From positions 1 through 36,160 of the forward strand of contig CAZEHJ010000033.1 in NCBI GenBank assembly GCA_964512485.1: 36,160 nucleotides of DNA, written 5' to 3'. Positions within the stretch are counted from its first letter, which is position 1; every line of letters begins with the position of its first letter. Shown here piece by piece: positions 8,596 through 16,609 of the stretch. Source of the stretch: CAZEHJ01 sp964512485. GTDB taxonomy: Bacteria; Bacteroidota; Rhodothermia; Rhodothermales; UBA10348. The notes under the pieces are model-generated. The model did not search any database. It saw nothing but the letters and a program-made list of their open reading frames with translations, and was not told the DNA's origin. A program made the translations under genes and the position numbers.

Positions 8596-8708
8596 TCGAT
8601 TCAAAGGGCCATAATGCTGGTAGGCGCAACTACAATATGAGTATATCCGATGATATATGAACCCAGAAAAAGCCGGGCTAAAGGTGATACGCTCTGGGTA
8701 GTACGAAA

Positions 8709-9482
8709 TCACTTCCCAGTCGTACTACCGGGCGTTTGTGGGCTGTCATAGCCCACTTTTTCCAACATAAGGCCATGAGGGGGGGCGGCTGGACCGGCCG
8801 CTTGGCGATCTTTGGCATCCAGAATCTGCGCGATGTCTTCGATTTCGCGCTTTCCCTGTCCAATTTCAACGAGCGTTCCAACAATCGCGCGAACCATTCC
8901 GTGCAGGAATCGATCTGCCCTGATCACAAAGTCCATGTTGCCCGGGCGTTCCTGACTTTCATTCCAATACGCCTCATAAATTTCGCATACCCGGTTTTCA
9001 GTTTCCGAGGCGGTCCTGCAGAAGGAAGAACAGTCGTTCTTGCCGATCAGACGTTCAGCCGCGCGAATCATTCTGGAAATATCCGGTGCAGGCCGGAGAA
9101 ACCATCTGGTGGAGGCATCGATTGCGAATGGAATCGTTCCCAAGCGGTACCTGTACTTCCTCCATCTCGCGTCGAAGCGGGCATGAAATCCGTCGACAGC
9201 CCGTGAAACAGACGAAACGGCAACTGAGTCCGGCAGCAAACCGTTGAGGGATGCGAGCAGTCGATGAACGTCAATCTCCGTTTCTGTATTGAAGTGTGCC
9301 ACCTGTCCGCATGCATGGACGCCAGCGTCCGTCCTTCCAGATCCGGTGGTGGATACTCTTTCGCGCAGCGCGGTCAATAGAGCATTTTCGATGGCACCTT
9401 GTACGGTGTCATCTTCTGGTTGAATCTGCCATCCATGCCACTTCGTTCCGATGTATTCGATATCAAGTCGATAGGTCGCCAA
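8709..9482 (-). CDS. truA: tRNA pseudouridine(38-40) synthase
   Basis: This 257-residue enzyme isomerises uridines 38-40 in the anticodon arm of many tRNAs. The family signature with catalytic Asp52 is present (GSGRTDAGVHA), as is the N-terminal YDG-like segment (LDIEYIGTKWHGWQ). Length is normal. The start at 9482 is preceded by a purine-rich AGGAGGAGGAG (9484-9494), an unusually good Shine-Dalgarno sequence for this window, where most genes have none. It is divergent from aroK, with only 41 bases between the two start codons, so both promoters must overlap or lie inside the neighbouring genes. Confidence 0.94.
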   Translation of the reverse strand: MATYRLDIEYIGTKWHGWQIQPEDDTVQGAIENALLTALRERVSTTGSGRTDAGVHACGQVAHFNTETEIDVHRLLASLNGLLPDSVAVSSVSRAVDGFHARFDARWRKYRYRLGTIPFAIDASTRWFLRPAPDISRMIRAAERLIGKNDCSSFCRTASETENRVCEIYEAYWNESQERPGNMDFVIRADRFLHGMVRAIVGTLVEIGQGKREIEDIAQILDAKDRQAAGPAAPPHGLMLEKVGYDSPQTPGSTTGK

Positions 9483-9523
9483 TCTCCTCCTCCTTACTTT
9501 ATCCGCAAGCCAGAATGTAGCAA

Positions 9524-10075
9524 ATGCCGCACTACGAGAGGATATATATCACCGGATTCATGGGTTCGGGCAAGTCAACGGTTACACCGCGACTCGCCAG
9601 GGGTCTAGGATATGACAGTATGGATCTGGACGCCGAAATCTCACGCTTTCTGGGAATGTCGATTCCGGCCATTTTCGATGTACTGGGTGAATCTGAATTC
9701 CGTGCGACCGAATCTGCGAAGCTTACAGAGACTGCAAACGCCGAAAAAATGGTCATCTCGCTGGGGGGTGGCAGCATAAATAGGGAAGAAAATCTGGCGT
9801 TTTGCCTCGAAAACGGATATTTGGTCTATTTGCGAGCCTCAGTGTCTTTTCTTGCCGACAGACTGTCCGTCTCGCTGCGTAATCGACCAAAGCTGTTTTC
9901 GGCCGATGGAGAAATGTTGGAAGGAGCGGCGCTTGAGGCCCGTGTCGAGGCGCTTCTCACCGAACGGGTCGCTCGTTACGAAAGAGCCCACCTGATCGTG
10001 GACATCGATGACAGAGCCCCGTCGGAAATCGCCAGGTTTATTGAGCAATCCATTCGGGGTGCAAGGGCAGACTGA
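9524..10075 (+). CDS. aroK: Shikimate kinase
   Basis: This 183-residue cytoplasmic kinase phosphorylates shikimate at the 3-hydroxyl with ATP in the path to chorismate, the precursor used by the trp operon 10 kb away. The Walker A motif GFMGSGKST (Lys17) starts at residue 11. The DLDAEI segment that binds shikimate is near residue 35, and a GGG motif (SLGGGS) follows near residue 83. The end overlaps the beginning of the recQ-like gene, so the two are likely cotranscribed. Confidence 0.93.
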   Translation: MPHYERIYITGFMGSGKSTVTPRLARGLGYDSMDLDAEISRFLGMSIPAIFDVLGESEFRATESAKLTETANAEKMVISLGGGSINREENLAFCLENGYLVYLRASVSFLADRLSVSLRNRPKLFSADGEMLEGAALEARVEALLTERVARYERAHLIVDIDDRAPSEIARFIEQSIRGARAD

Positions 10076-11327
10076 ACCTCAGCCGATCGGAGACCTTTTT
10101 GCTCTCGCGGAAACTGTTCTTCGGGTCAGGTGGGGATACACTACTTTTCGGAAGGGTCAGGAGGCAAGTGTTCGTTCCATTCTTGAAGGACGCGATACGC
10201 TTTCGCTGTTGCCGACCGGAGGAGGGAAATCGGTTTGTTTTCAGGTACCAGCTCTGGTGTTGGGCGGAGTCACGATCGTTGTTTCTCCCTTGATCTCCTT
10301 GATGCATGATCAGGTCGCATCACTCTCCGGCCGGGGTATCGATGCATTTTCGTTCACCGGCCGTATTGACCGGAGCATCGAGAAGCACCTTCAGCTCAGG
10401 ATGAACGCGTCGAAGGCATTTCTTCTTTATGTGGCTCCAGAACGAATTGGATCGCAAAAACTTGATCGTGTGTTGGCGGGCGTGAAGGTAAGTCTGATAG
10501 TGGTGGACGAGGCACATTGCATCAGTGCGTGGGGCCATGACTTCAGGCCCGCGTACCGGCTGATCGTCCGGTTGAGAGATCGGTTCGCCGTGCCAGTCTG
10601 CGCGCTCACCGCGACTGCCACGCCGCGTGTGCAGAGGGACATCGTTCGAAATCTGAAATTGCACAACCCCGTGGTGATTCAGACCTCATTCGACAGGCCA
10701 AATATTTCATTTTCGATCGTCAGGGTGGTTGACGCACGGAACCGCGTTTTGGCTCTACTGGGTCAAGAATCGCCCAAAGCTGCTGTCATCGTATATGATT
10801 CTTCGCGTGAAGGGGTGGAAATCTGGGCTGAAAAAATTCGACGCGCTGGCATTTCAGCAACCGCCTACCACGGAGGGTTGAGTGCCGAGCAGAGAGCCCA
10901 TTCGCAACGCCGATGGATGCGAAAAAAGGTGAGGGTAATGGTGGCCACAAATGCGTTCGGGATGGGTATCGATCGACCCGACGTGCGACACGTAATTCAT
11001 GTCGGTTTGCCCGACTCCGTCGAATCATACTATCAGGAGGCTGGGCGGGCCGGCCGGGACGGCCGGCCCGCCCGAGCAACCATCATAGACAGTGCCGAGG
11101 CTAGGGAAGGAAGAATATCACTCACGTTGACGGGAAGGCGACGTCAACGCCGGCGCAACGTGCGGCTGCTTCGACCGCTGTTGCGGTATCTGGACAGACC
11201 CATGTGCAGGCGGTGGGGGCTGTTGGGGTATTTCGGCGAGATGCTCGATACCGACGACAAACCTGCTAATCGAGCGGCCAGTGGTACGTGTGGAAACTGC
11301 GATATCTGTCTGGATCAGCGGTCTTGA
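10059..11327 (+). CDS. recQ: RecQ-family ATP-dependent DNA helicase, short form
   Basis: The protein contains the superfamily-2 motifs in order: the Q-like FRKGQ, Walker A (TGGGKS), DEAH box (VVDEAHCISAWGHDFRP), TATATP, and the C-terminal motif YYQEAGRAGRDG. The four cysteines of the RecQ zinc-binding domain follow (MCRRWG, then CGNCDIC). It ends there, with no winged-helix or HRDC domain, so at 422-439 residues it is shorter than classical RecQ (about 600). A role in recombination or fork repair is inferred from the family. The start is uncertain: GTG at 10059 overlaps aroK by 17 bases, while ATG at 10008 would overlap it by 68. Motif VI is encoded by a perfect GC-only inverted repeat. The 3' end overlaps the convergent DUF4296 gene by 13 bases. 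Confidence 0.85.
   Translation: MQGQTEPQPIGDLFALAETVLRVRWGYTTFRKGQEASVRSILEGRDTLSLLPTGGGKSVCFQVPALVLGGVTIVVSPLISLMHDQVASLSGRGIDAFSFTGRIDRSIEKHLQLRMNASKAFLLYVAPERIGSQKLDRVLAGVKVSLIVVDEAHCISAWGHDFRPAYRLIVRLRDRFAVPVCALTATATPRVQRDIVRNLKLHNPVVIQTSFDRPNISFSIVRVVDARNRVLALLGQESPKAAVIVYDSSREGVEIWAEKIRRAGISATAYHGGLSAEQRAHSQRRWMRKKVRVMVATNAFGMGIDRPDVRHVIHVGLPDSVESYYQEAGRAGRDGRPARATIIDSAEAREGRISLTLTGRRRQRRRNVRLLRPLLRYLDRPMCRRWGLLGYFGEMLDTDDKPANRAASGTCGNCDICLDQRS
11043..11073. repeat. Perfect GC-only inverted repeat inside recQ
   Basis: GGGCGGGCCGGCC (11043-11055) is followed by a five-base spacer and its exact reverse complement (11061-11073). The 13 pairs are all G:C. It encodes the GRAGRDGRPAR part of helicase motif VI, so protein constraint explains part of it, but not the exact symmetry. 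Confidence 0.9.
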
Positions 11328-11653
11328 GCCCTGTCCAACGCCAGGTTATAGACGGCCAGAAGACGCCCCGGCTCATTGATAAGGGGTTCGGCAAGAGTCA
11401 TGAACGATACTTCGTCGAGCCCATGAAGAGCCAGGATGGAGTCCCTGGCTTCGGAACTGGTAGCCTCTGTGTTCAATTCCAACGCCTCGGTATATACCGA
11501 GGCGTCCGCGAAATGAAGATCGCTCAGAATGTCGGCGAATGATGAGTCTTGAGCTGACAATTCAATCTGGTCAACGCTCTGCGGTGCCTGACATGCGGCA
11601 ACAGAAAAAACCAGGGTAGGCATCAACCAGCATATGAACGTCCTTTTCTTCAC
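11315..11653 (-). CDS. DUF4296-like lipoprotein
   Basis: This 112-residue protein has a lipobox signal (VFSVAAC, Cys21). The rest resembles the DUF4296 family, common in Bacteroidota: an 'ILSDLHFADA' helix followed by 'LALHGLDEVSFMTLAEPLINEPGRLLAVYNLAL'. The function of the family is unknown. It starts two bases after the stop of the DUF4837 gene, so both are surely cotranscribed. It ends within the convergent recQ gene (13-base overlap). Confidence 0.72.
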   Translation of the reverse strand: MKKRTFICWLMPTLVFSVAACQAPQSVDQIELSAQDSSFADILSDLHFADASVYTEALELNTEATSSEARDSILALHGLDEVSFMTLAEPLINEPGRLLAVYNLALDRAQDR

Positions 11654-11655
11654 GA

Positions 11656-12786
11656 TCAGCTCTCGGTCTCGGCGGCTGCAGCCAAAGCCTCTTCGGCCGT
11701 CCAGAATGAGTGTGATATGACTTCCATGTGTCTGAGGAATTCCCGTTTGTCATAGCCGGGTGCAAAAACCATCCCGTCAATCATGTACAGACGCCCCGTT
11801 TCATCGTCGTAGAATGTATAGTTGAGGAAGGGTCCTCCCATTCCATATTCCACGCGCCCCTTAACCGGATCCTCCCCGACCATGTGCCAGAGGCCCCGGG
11901 TTTCATAGGCGAAACGGCCTATGAAGTCGATGTTTTCCGAGGTCAGTTCCCTACGGAAGTCAATCGCGACAAATCCCCCCATATTGCCTCTGATATGCGT
12001 TTCAGTGAGGCGTTCTCTCGCCTCATATATCCATTCAGGCGTGAGGTTGGCAGGATTGAAGTCTTCGATGTAATACACCCATAAGCTTCTCCACGAATCC
12101 GAATTCACAACACGTCGCATCCACACGAAATCGGTAGTGTCCACAGCGATGAAATAGTCATGCTGCCCCCTCACAGCAAACGAATGCCTGGACATCAAGG
12201 TGTCTTCCAACTCGAAACGCCTGCCTTTTTCGAACATATCTATGTTCAGGCGCTGTCGCGTGATTTCGTTGAATTGGTAGCGGATGTCTTCACCGCGATC
12301 ATCGAGCAGATCAATAATTGATTCTTCTGTATCCCCCAACAAGTAGATCACTTGCTGGCCCGAACGCCAGAGGTCGCGCCTCGGAATGACCGAGGCCTGG
12401 CCCGACATAACGGCCGAAAGGGCGGTTTCGTCCAGCCGGGTTCTCAAGAATTCAGCTTCCGCCGTTTCGTCTTCCAGCGGCGCTACAAACACTACGTTTT
12501 TCTGTTTCTGAATCGTTTCCAGCAATCGTTGTGACGTCAGGGAGATTCTGCGCAGTGTAAACTCACGTTCCGGAGCCGGCAGCGTTCCCAGATAGGGAGC
12601 CAGGTTGGCTCGAACAGCATCTCCGAGCGGTCCACTCCAACTGAGCGAATCGATTACAACAATAACCTCGCCTTCCCGCCCAACGGCCGAAGGTCGATAC
12701 TCGAGAGCCTCGCATCCGGTGCCCATCATCAGGAATAGACCCAGCATTGCTGCGATCCACGTTCGATTATCTGCCAGATTGTTCAT
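11656..12786 (-). CDS. DUF4837-like lipoprotein
   Basis: This 376-residue protein has an N-terminal membrane signal ending in Cys25 (MMGTGC) and resembles the DUF4837 family of Bacteroidota envelope proteins. Typical elements are the opening 'GREGEVIVVIDSLSWSGPLGDAVR', a central 'YFIAVDTTDFVWMRR', and a C-terminal 'GRLYMIDGMVFAPGYDKREFLRHMEVI'. The function is unknown. The start at 12786 was chosen because it begins the lipoprotein signal. Further upstream the frame runs through low-complexity sequence into the N gap. It lies downstream of trpA across the gap, so it may be the distal part of the trp transcript or have its own promoter hidden there. Confidence 0.78.
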   Translation of the reverse strand: MNNLADNRTWIAAMLGLFLMMGTGCEALEYRPSAVGREGEVIVVIDSLSWSGPLGDAVRANLAPYLGTLPAPEREFTLRRISLTSQRLLETIQKQKNVVFVAPLEDETAEAEFLRTRLDETALSAVMSGQASVIPRRDLWRSGQQVIYLLGDTEESIIDLLDDRGEDIRYQFNEITRQRLNIDMFEKGRRFELEDTLMSRHSFAVRGQHDYFIAVDTTDFVWMRRVVNSDSWRSLWVYYIEDFNPANLTPEWIYEARERLTETHIRGNMGGFVAIDFRRELTSENIDFIGRFAYETRGLWHMVGEDPVKGRVEYGMGGPFLNYTFYDDETGRLYMIDGMVFAPGYDKREFLRHMEVISHSFWTAEEALAAAAETES

Positions 12787-12910
12787 TGCTGATTGATTGT
12801 TCGCGACTGGAGTCGCGACGGTTTGAGTCGCCCTGCTTTCATGTGTGCAGGCTTGCTGGGCGGTGGATTGGCTCGACTTGCTCTGAAAGTACAACATGAT
12901 CAATTTATAG

Positions 12911-12931
12911 CGTTCCCGGCGTTCCCGGCGT
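12911..12931. repeat. Short tandem repeat at gap edge
   Basis: The nine-base unit CGTTCCCGG occurs twice in a row, followed by the first three bases of a third copy, directly before the N gap. The gap may therefore hide a longer tandem array that could not be assembled. Only the visible two copies are certain. Confidence 0.6.
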
Positions 12932-13031
12932 NNNNNNNNNNNNNNNNNNNNNNNNNNNNNNNNNNNNNNNNNNNNNNNNNNNNNNNNNNNNNNNNNNNNN
13001 NNNNNNNNNNNNNNNNNNNNNNNNNNNNNNN
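12932..13031. other. Assembly gap (100 N)
   Basis: Exactly 100 unknown bases, most likely a fixed-size scaffold gap rather than a measured length. It hides the stop codon of trpA and any operon terminator or promoter for the DUF4837 gene. Confidence 0.99.
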
Positions 13032-13843
13032 CCCTTCGTCCCTGATTTGAGATCATTCACAAAGTCTATTATGCCCCGGATACGTCTCTTGTGATCCAGA
13101 GTGTCATCTACCCACAATTTATCGACCAGATCAACCAGGGCAGATCCTACAATCGCACCGTCGACGTGACGGGCCATCTCGTTTACGTCGGCTGCCGTTC
13201 GGATACCGAATCCTACGAGCAGATGATTCCGAGTCACGTGCGAACGGGCTTCTTTCAAATATTCCCCAATTGGGTCTGTGCGACTGATTTCCAGCCCCGT
13301 GACACCCGTCATCGATACGGCGTAGACAAATCCGCTGGACAACTGGTCAATTTTCTTCATGCGTTTCGGCGGCGTCGTAGGTGATATCAGACAGATCAAA
13401 TCAATTCCTTCCTTTCTGGCGGCAAGATAGAAGGGTGAATCAGTCTCCGGCAAAACGTCCGGAAGAATGACTCCGTTTACACCACTAGATCGAGCGTCCT
13501 TGAAAAAGTTGCTGATCCCGTACTGCATGACGGGATTGGCATATCCCATCAGGACAACTGGTGTTTCTGATTTCTCTCTGAATGACGCTGCGAATTGCAA
13601 CGTATCCTGCATCGTGACCCCGGCAGCGAGAGCTTTCTGGCTCGATCGCTGGATGGGGATGCCTTCTGCCAACGGGTCGCTGAAAGGCATTCCAATCTCA
13701 ATGAAGTCGGCACCACCATCATCAATCGCTTGAAGGATATCCGGCGTGGCTTCCAGATTCGGGAATCCACTAGTGACAAAGATGCCGAGGGCCTTCTCTC
13801 CCGAGTCTTTCAGCTTTGCGATGTGGTCCTTAAGGTCTGTCAA
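13032..13843 (-). CDS. trpA: Tryptophan synthase alpha subunit (3' end in gap)
   Basis: TrpA cleaves indole-3-glycerol phosphate to indole and glyceraldehyde 3-phosphate and passes indole to TrpB. Catalytic Glu is in FIEIGMPFSDPLA, catalytic Asp in GVILPDVLPE, and the phosphate-binding loops are GFGI and GAIVGSALV. About 270 residues are visible, close to the normal TrpA length, and the last ones (DFVNDLKSGTK) look like the natural end, so the stop codon should be just inside the N gap. No ATG fits the start. TTG at 13843 gives a normal N-terminus (TDLKDHIAKLKDSGEKALG); GTG at 13897 is the alternative. It lies 73 bases after trpB. Confidence 0.9.
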
Positions 13844-13916
13844 TTGAGGTATCCTGTTTTCGAATCGAACGTCAAAACACGCGGTATGCTGTGGCACGAA
13901 GTAGGGATATACGACA

Positions 13917-15137
13917 TCACGATAGATGTTCAGATATGGTGCCCATGTCTTTGTCACCTCTGCCAGAGCAATTGACAACGATGATATCGTCGTCAGAAGC
14001 ATCAGCTACAACACGCTCCAGAGCGGCAATAGCGTGAGCCGTTTCCAGGGCGGGAATGATGCCTTCGGTCCGAGAAAGTAGTTTTACCCCTTCGATAGCT
14101 TCATCATCCGTAGCCGTGAGGTACTGGACGCGGCCTGAAGCCTGCAGAAAGGAATGCTCCGGACCAACACCCGGATAATCCAGACCTGCTGAAATCGAAT
14201 GGGCAAGCTCAACTTGCCCCTGTTCGTCTTGAAGCAGATAGCTGAGAGCGCCATGCAGGATCCCTGGTTTTCCGAGTGTCAGCGTTGCGGCATGACGAGC
14301 ATCCAGGCCTTCACCCGACGCTTCGACTCCGACGCATCGAACTTCAGGATTATCCAGGAAAGGATAGAACAGGCCGATTGCATTCGAACCGCCTCCAACA
14401 CAGGCCAGCAGAATATCAGGATGCTCCCTGCCTTCTTTCTTGAGAAGTTCTTCTTTGACCTCTCTTCCGATGACCGCGTGGAAAGCACGGACCATTTTGG
14501 GGTAGGGGTGGGGCCCCACGACCGATCCGATGATGTAAAACGTGTCGCGTACGTTTGTCACCCAGTCTCGGATAGCCTCGTTCGTCGCATCCTTGAGCGT
14601 TTTGCTACCACTCGTGGCCGGTCGTACTTCTGCGCCCAGTAGTTTCATACGGTGGACATTGAGTTGCTGGCGCTCCATATCCTCTGATCCCATGTACACA
14701 ACGCAGTCCATCCCAAACTTGGCGCAAACTGTTGCCGTTGCCACACCGTGCTGGCCGGCTCCGGTTTCGGCAATGATTCGCGTTTTGCCCATCTTCCGGG
14801 CCAGCAGAATCTGGCCGATGGCGTTGTTGATCTTGTGGGCGCCGGTATGACAGAGGTCTTCACGCTTCAGATAAATACGCGTCTTGCCGAAATGCTCCGT
14901 CAGTCGGGACGCGGGAGTCAACGCTGTCGGGCGGCCTACATAGTCTCGCAGCAGACCATGATATCGGGCATGAAACGCCGGGTCGTGTTCGGCGGCCTCA
15001 AAGGCTTCGATGAGCTCTTCGAGCGCGGGAACGAGAATCTCGGGTACAAATGAACCGCCAAAATCCCCGAAGTAGCCTCGTTCGTCTGGCTGTTGGTACC
15101 CGGAAACGTTCTCTATGTCATATGTCTCGTTCGTCAT
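13917..15137 (-). CDS. trpB: Tryptophan synthase beta subunit
   Basis: This 406-residue PLP enzyme condenses indole with serine to make tryptophan. The PLP lysine is Lys102 in CHTGAHKINN, the phosphate loop is GGGSNAIG, and GYFGDFGGSFVPE is the typical N-terminus of the TrpB1 type that pairs with TrpA. The start at 15137 follows the trpF stop by 13 bases and begins at the conserved region; a longer reading frame from 15230 would overlap trpF. It is part of the continuous trp operon. Confidence 0.96.
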   Translation of the reverse strand: MTNETYDIENVSGYQQPDERGYFGDFGGSFVPEILVPALEELIEAFEAAEHDPAFHARYHGLLRDYVGRPTALTPASRLTEHFGKTRIYLKREDLCHTGAHKINNAIGQILLARKMGKTRIIAETGAGQHGVATATVCAKFGMDCVVYMGSEDMERQQLNVHRMKLLGAEVRPATSGSKTLKDATNEAIRDWVTNVRDTFYIIGSVVGPHPYPKMVRAFHAVIGREVKEELLKKEGREHPDILLACVGGGSNAIGLFYPFLDNPEVRCVGVEASGEGLDARHAATLTLGKPGILHGALSYLLQDEQGQVELAHSISAGLDYPGVGPEHSFLQASGRVQYLTATDDEAIEGVKLLSRTEGIIPALETAHAIAALERVVADASDDDIIVVNCSGRGDKDMGTISEHLS

Positions 15138-15150
15138 AATAAATCGGTTG

Positions 15151-15780
15151 TCACGCCTCATTTCTGATTGCGCGAACAAAATCGTCAATGCGCTCAAAAT
15201 CCTTCTTTCCCGGAGATTCTTCGACTCCACTGCTCACGTCTACACCGAAAGGTCCAACGCGCGTTACAGCTTCAGATATATTTTCGGGAGTCAGCCCGCC
15301 GGCCAGGAAGAGCGGGAGAGGCGAGGATAGTTGCTCCAGGATCGACCAGTCAAATGTCTTTCCCGTTCCACCGGGACTTGTTTCTGAGCCGGTATCCACG
15401 AGGAAATACTCGGCAATGCCCTCAAATTTGGCGTACTCGTTCTTCAGGTTGTCCGCACTCGTCTGTGAATCCACGTGAAACACCTTGATGATGGGCTGGT
15501 CCATTTGTTGGCAATACTCGACTGATTCATCGCCATGTAGCTGTGCGAATTCAAATCCGGCCTTCTTACAGATCTGGTTCACCTCTTCAGCGTCCCGATC
15601 GACGAATACACCAACCGGACGTGCGCCATACACCCACGAAATGATATCTCGTGCCATGTCCGGAGCGATGTACCTGGGACTGGCCTCATGTTGAATGAAA
15701 CCGAGAAAATCGGCTCCCGCACCTGAGGCGTATCTGGCATCAGCCAGATTGGTGATTCCGCAGATCTTGATTTGTGTCAT
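15151..15780 (-). CDS. trpF: Phosphoribosylanthranilate isomerase
   Basis: This 209-residue TIM-barrel enzyme performs the Amadori rearrangement of phosphoribosylanthranilate to CdRP. The catalytic cysteine is Cys7 in KICGITN, and the general acid Asp lies in FGVDVSSGVE. Phosphate-binding segments LAGGLTPEN and VDVSSGVEESPG are present. It stands alone rather than fused to trpC, and lies 15 bases after trpC and 13 before trpB. Confidence 0.95.
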   Translation of the reverse strand: MTQIKICGITNLADARYASGAGADFLGFIQHEASPRYIAPDMARDIISWVYGARPVGVFVDRDAEEVNQICKKAGFEFAQLHGDESVEYCQQMDQPIIKVFHVDSQTSADNLKNEYAKFEGIAEYFLVDTGSETSPGGTGKTFDWSILEQLSSPLPLFLAGGLTPENISEAVTRVGPFGVDVSSGVEESPGKKDFERIDDFVRAIRNEA

Positions 15781-15795
15781 TTCACTTGATCTGGT

Positions 15796-16596
15796 TCAAT
15801 GCAGTTGTTCGATGATGGACTGAAGTGCCCGGCCAGGGTGCTCCTCTCGCATGAACGCCTCACCAACCAGAGCGGCTTGAATTCCCTGATCGCGAACCAG
15901 TTTGAAATCATCCAGGCTCCGGATTCCGCTCTCGGCAACACGCACAACATGATCCGGAAGCTCGTTCAGCGCAACCAGCGCCCCGGCAAGGTCAACTTCG
16001 AAGGTCGTCAGATCCCGGCTGTTGACACCTATGATTTCCGTAATGTCGACATCCACGATTTCGAATTCAGCGGGATCATAGAGTTCTACGAGGACCGACA
16101 TTCCCAGCGAGAAAGCTGTCTGTTGTAGTTCCGCCAGACTGACGCGATCCAGGCAGGCGGCGATGAGCAGCACAGCGTCAGCGCCGAAGGCTTTCGCTTC
16201 AACAATCTGATACGGATCGACGATGAAGTCTTTCCGCAAAATCGGGATATCAAGCTGAGGTCGACAGCGGGGAAGTGCTTCGATGTCTCCCCGAAAATGA
16301 AAGGGTTCAGTCAAGATGGAGACGGCAGCCGCTCCACTCTCCTGGTAAGCAGATGTGATTGCTACTGGGTCATAATCGCTGCGGATGACACCCCGGGATG
16401 GAGATGCTTTTTTGGCTTCAGCAATTATTGAAAGCCCATTCTTCCTGAGGGATTCAGCCAGCGAGATGGGTGCGCGATTGAAATAAGGCTGGGATTCCAG
16501 ACTTGAAATCGGGCGCTTCAGCTTTCGTTCATCGATGAGCTTTCGTGTGTCTCGTACGATGCGCCCCAGAATAGTGCTGTCAGCAGTTGGTGTCAT
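15796..16596 (-). CDS. trpC: Indole-3-glycerol phosphate synthase
   Basis: This 266-residue TIM-barrel enzyme closes the indole ring, turning CdRP into indole-3-glycerol phosphate. Conserved segments are visible: IIAEAKKASPSRG with the substrate-binding lysine, ILRKDFIVDPYQI with the catalytic lysine, EIIGVNSRDLTTFEVD, and VAESGI. The ATG at 16596 gives a normal N-terminus and starts 13 bases after trpD ends; the frame is open further upstream only because it overlaps trpD. Confidence 0.95.
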   Translation of the reverse strand: MTPTADSTILGRIVRDTRKLIDERKLKRPISSLESQPYFNRAPISLAESLRKNGLSIIAEAKKASPSRGVIRSDYDPVAITSAYQESGAAAVSILTEPFHFRGDIEALPRCRPQLDIPILRKDFIVDPYQIVEAKAFGADAVLLIAACLDRVSLAELQQTAFSLGMSVLVELYDPAEFEIVDVDITEIIGVNSRDLTTFEVDLAGALVALNELPDHVVRVAESGIRSLDDFKLVRDQGIQAALVGEAFMREEHPGRALQSIIEQLH

Positions 16597-16609
16597 TGAA
16601 TCGTAACCA

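Noticed and set aside
8670..8705. Inverted repeat ACCCAGA/TCTGGGT after truA
   Set aside because: The loop is over 20 bases and no T-run follows, so I do not call a terminator.
12793..13050. Open frames running across the N gap on both strands
   Set aside because: They stay open only because the N's carry no stop codons. Only the trpA part before the gap is supported.
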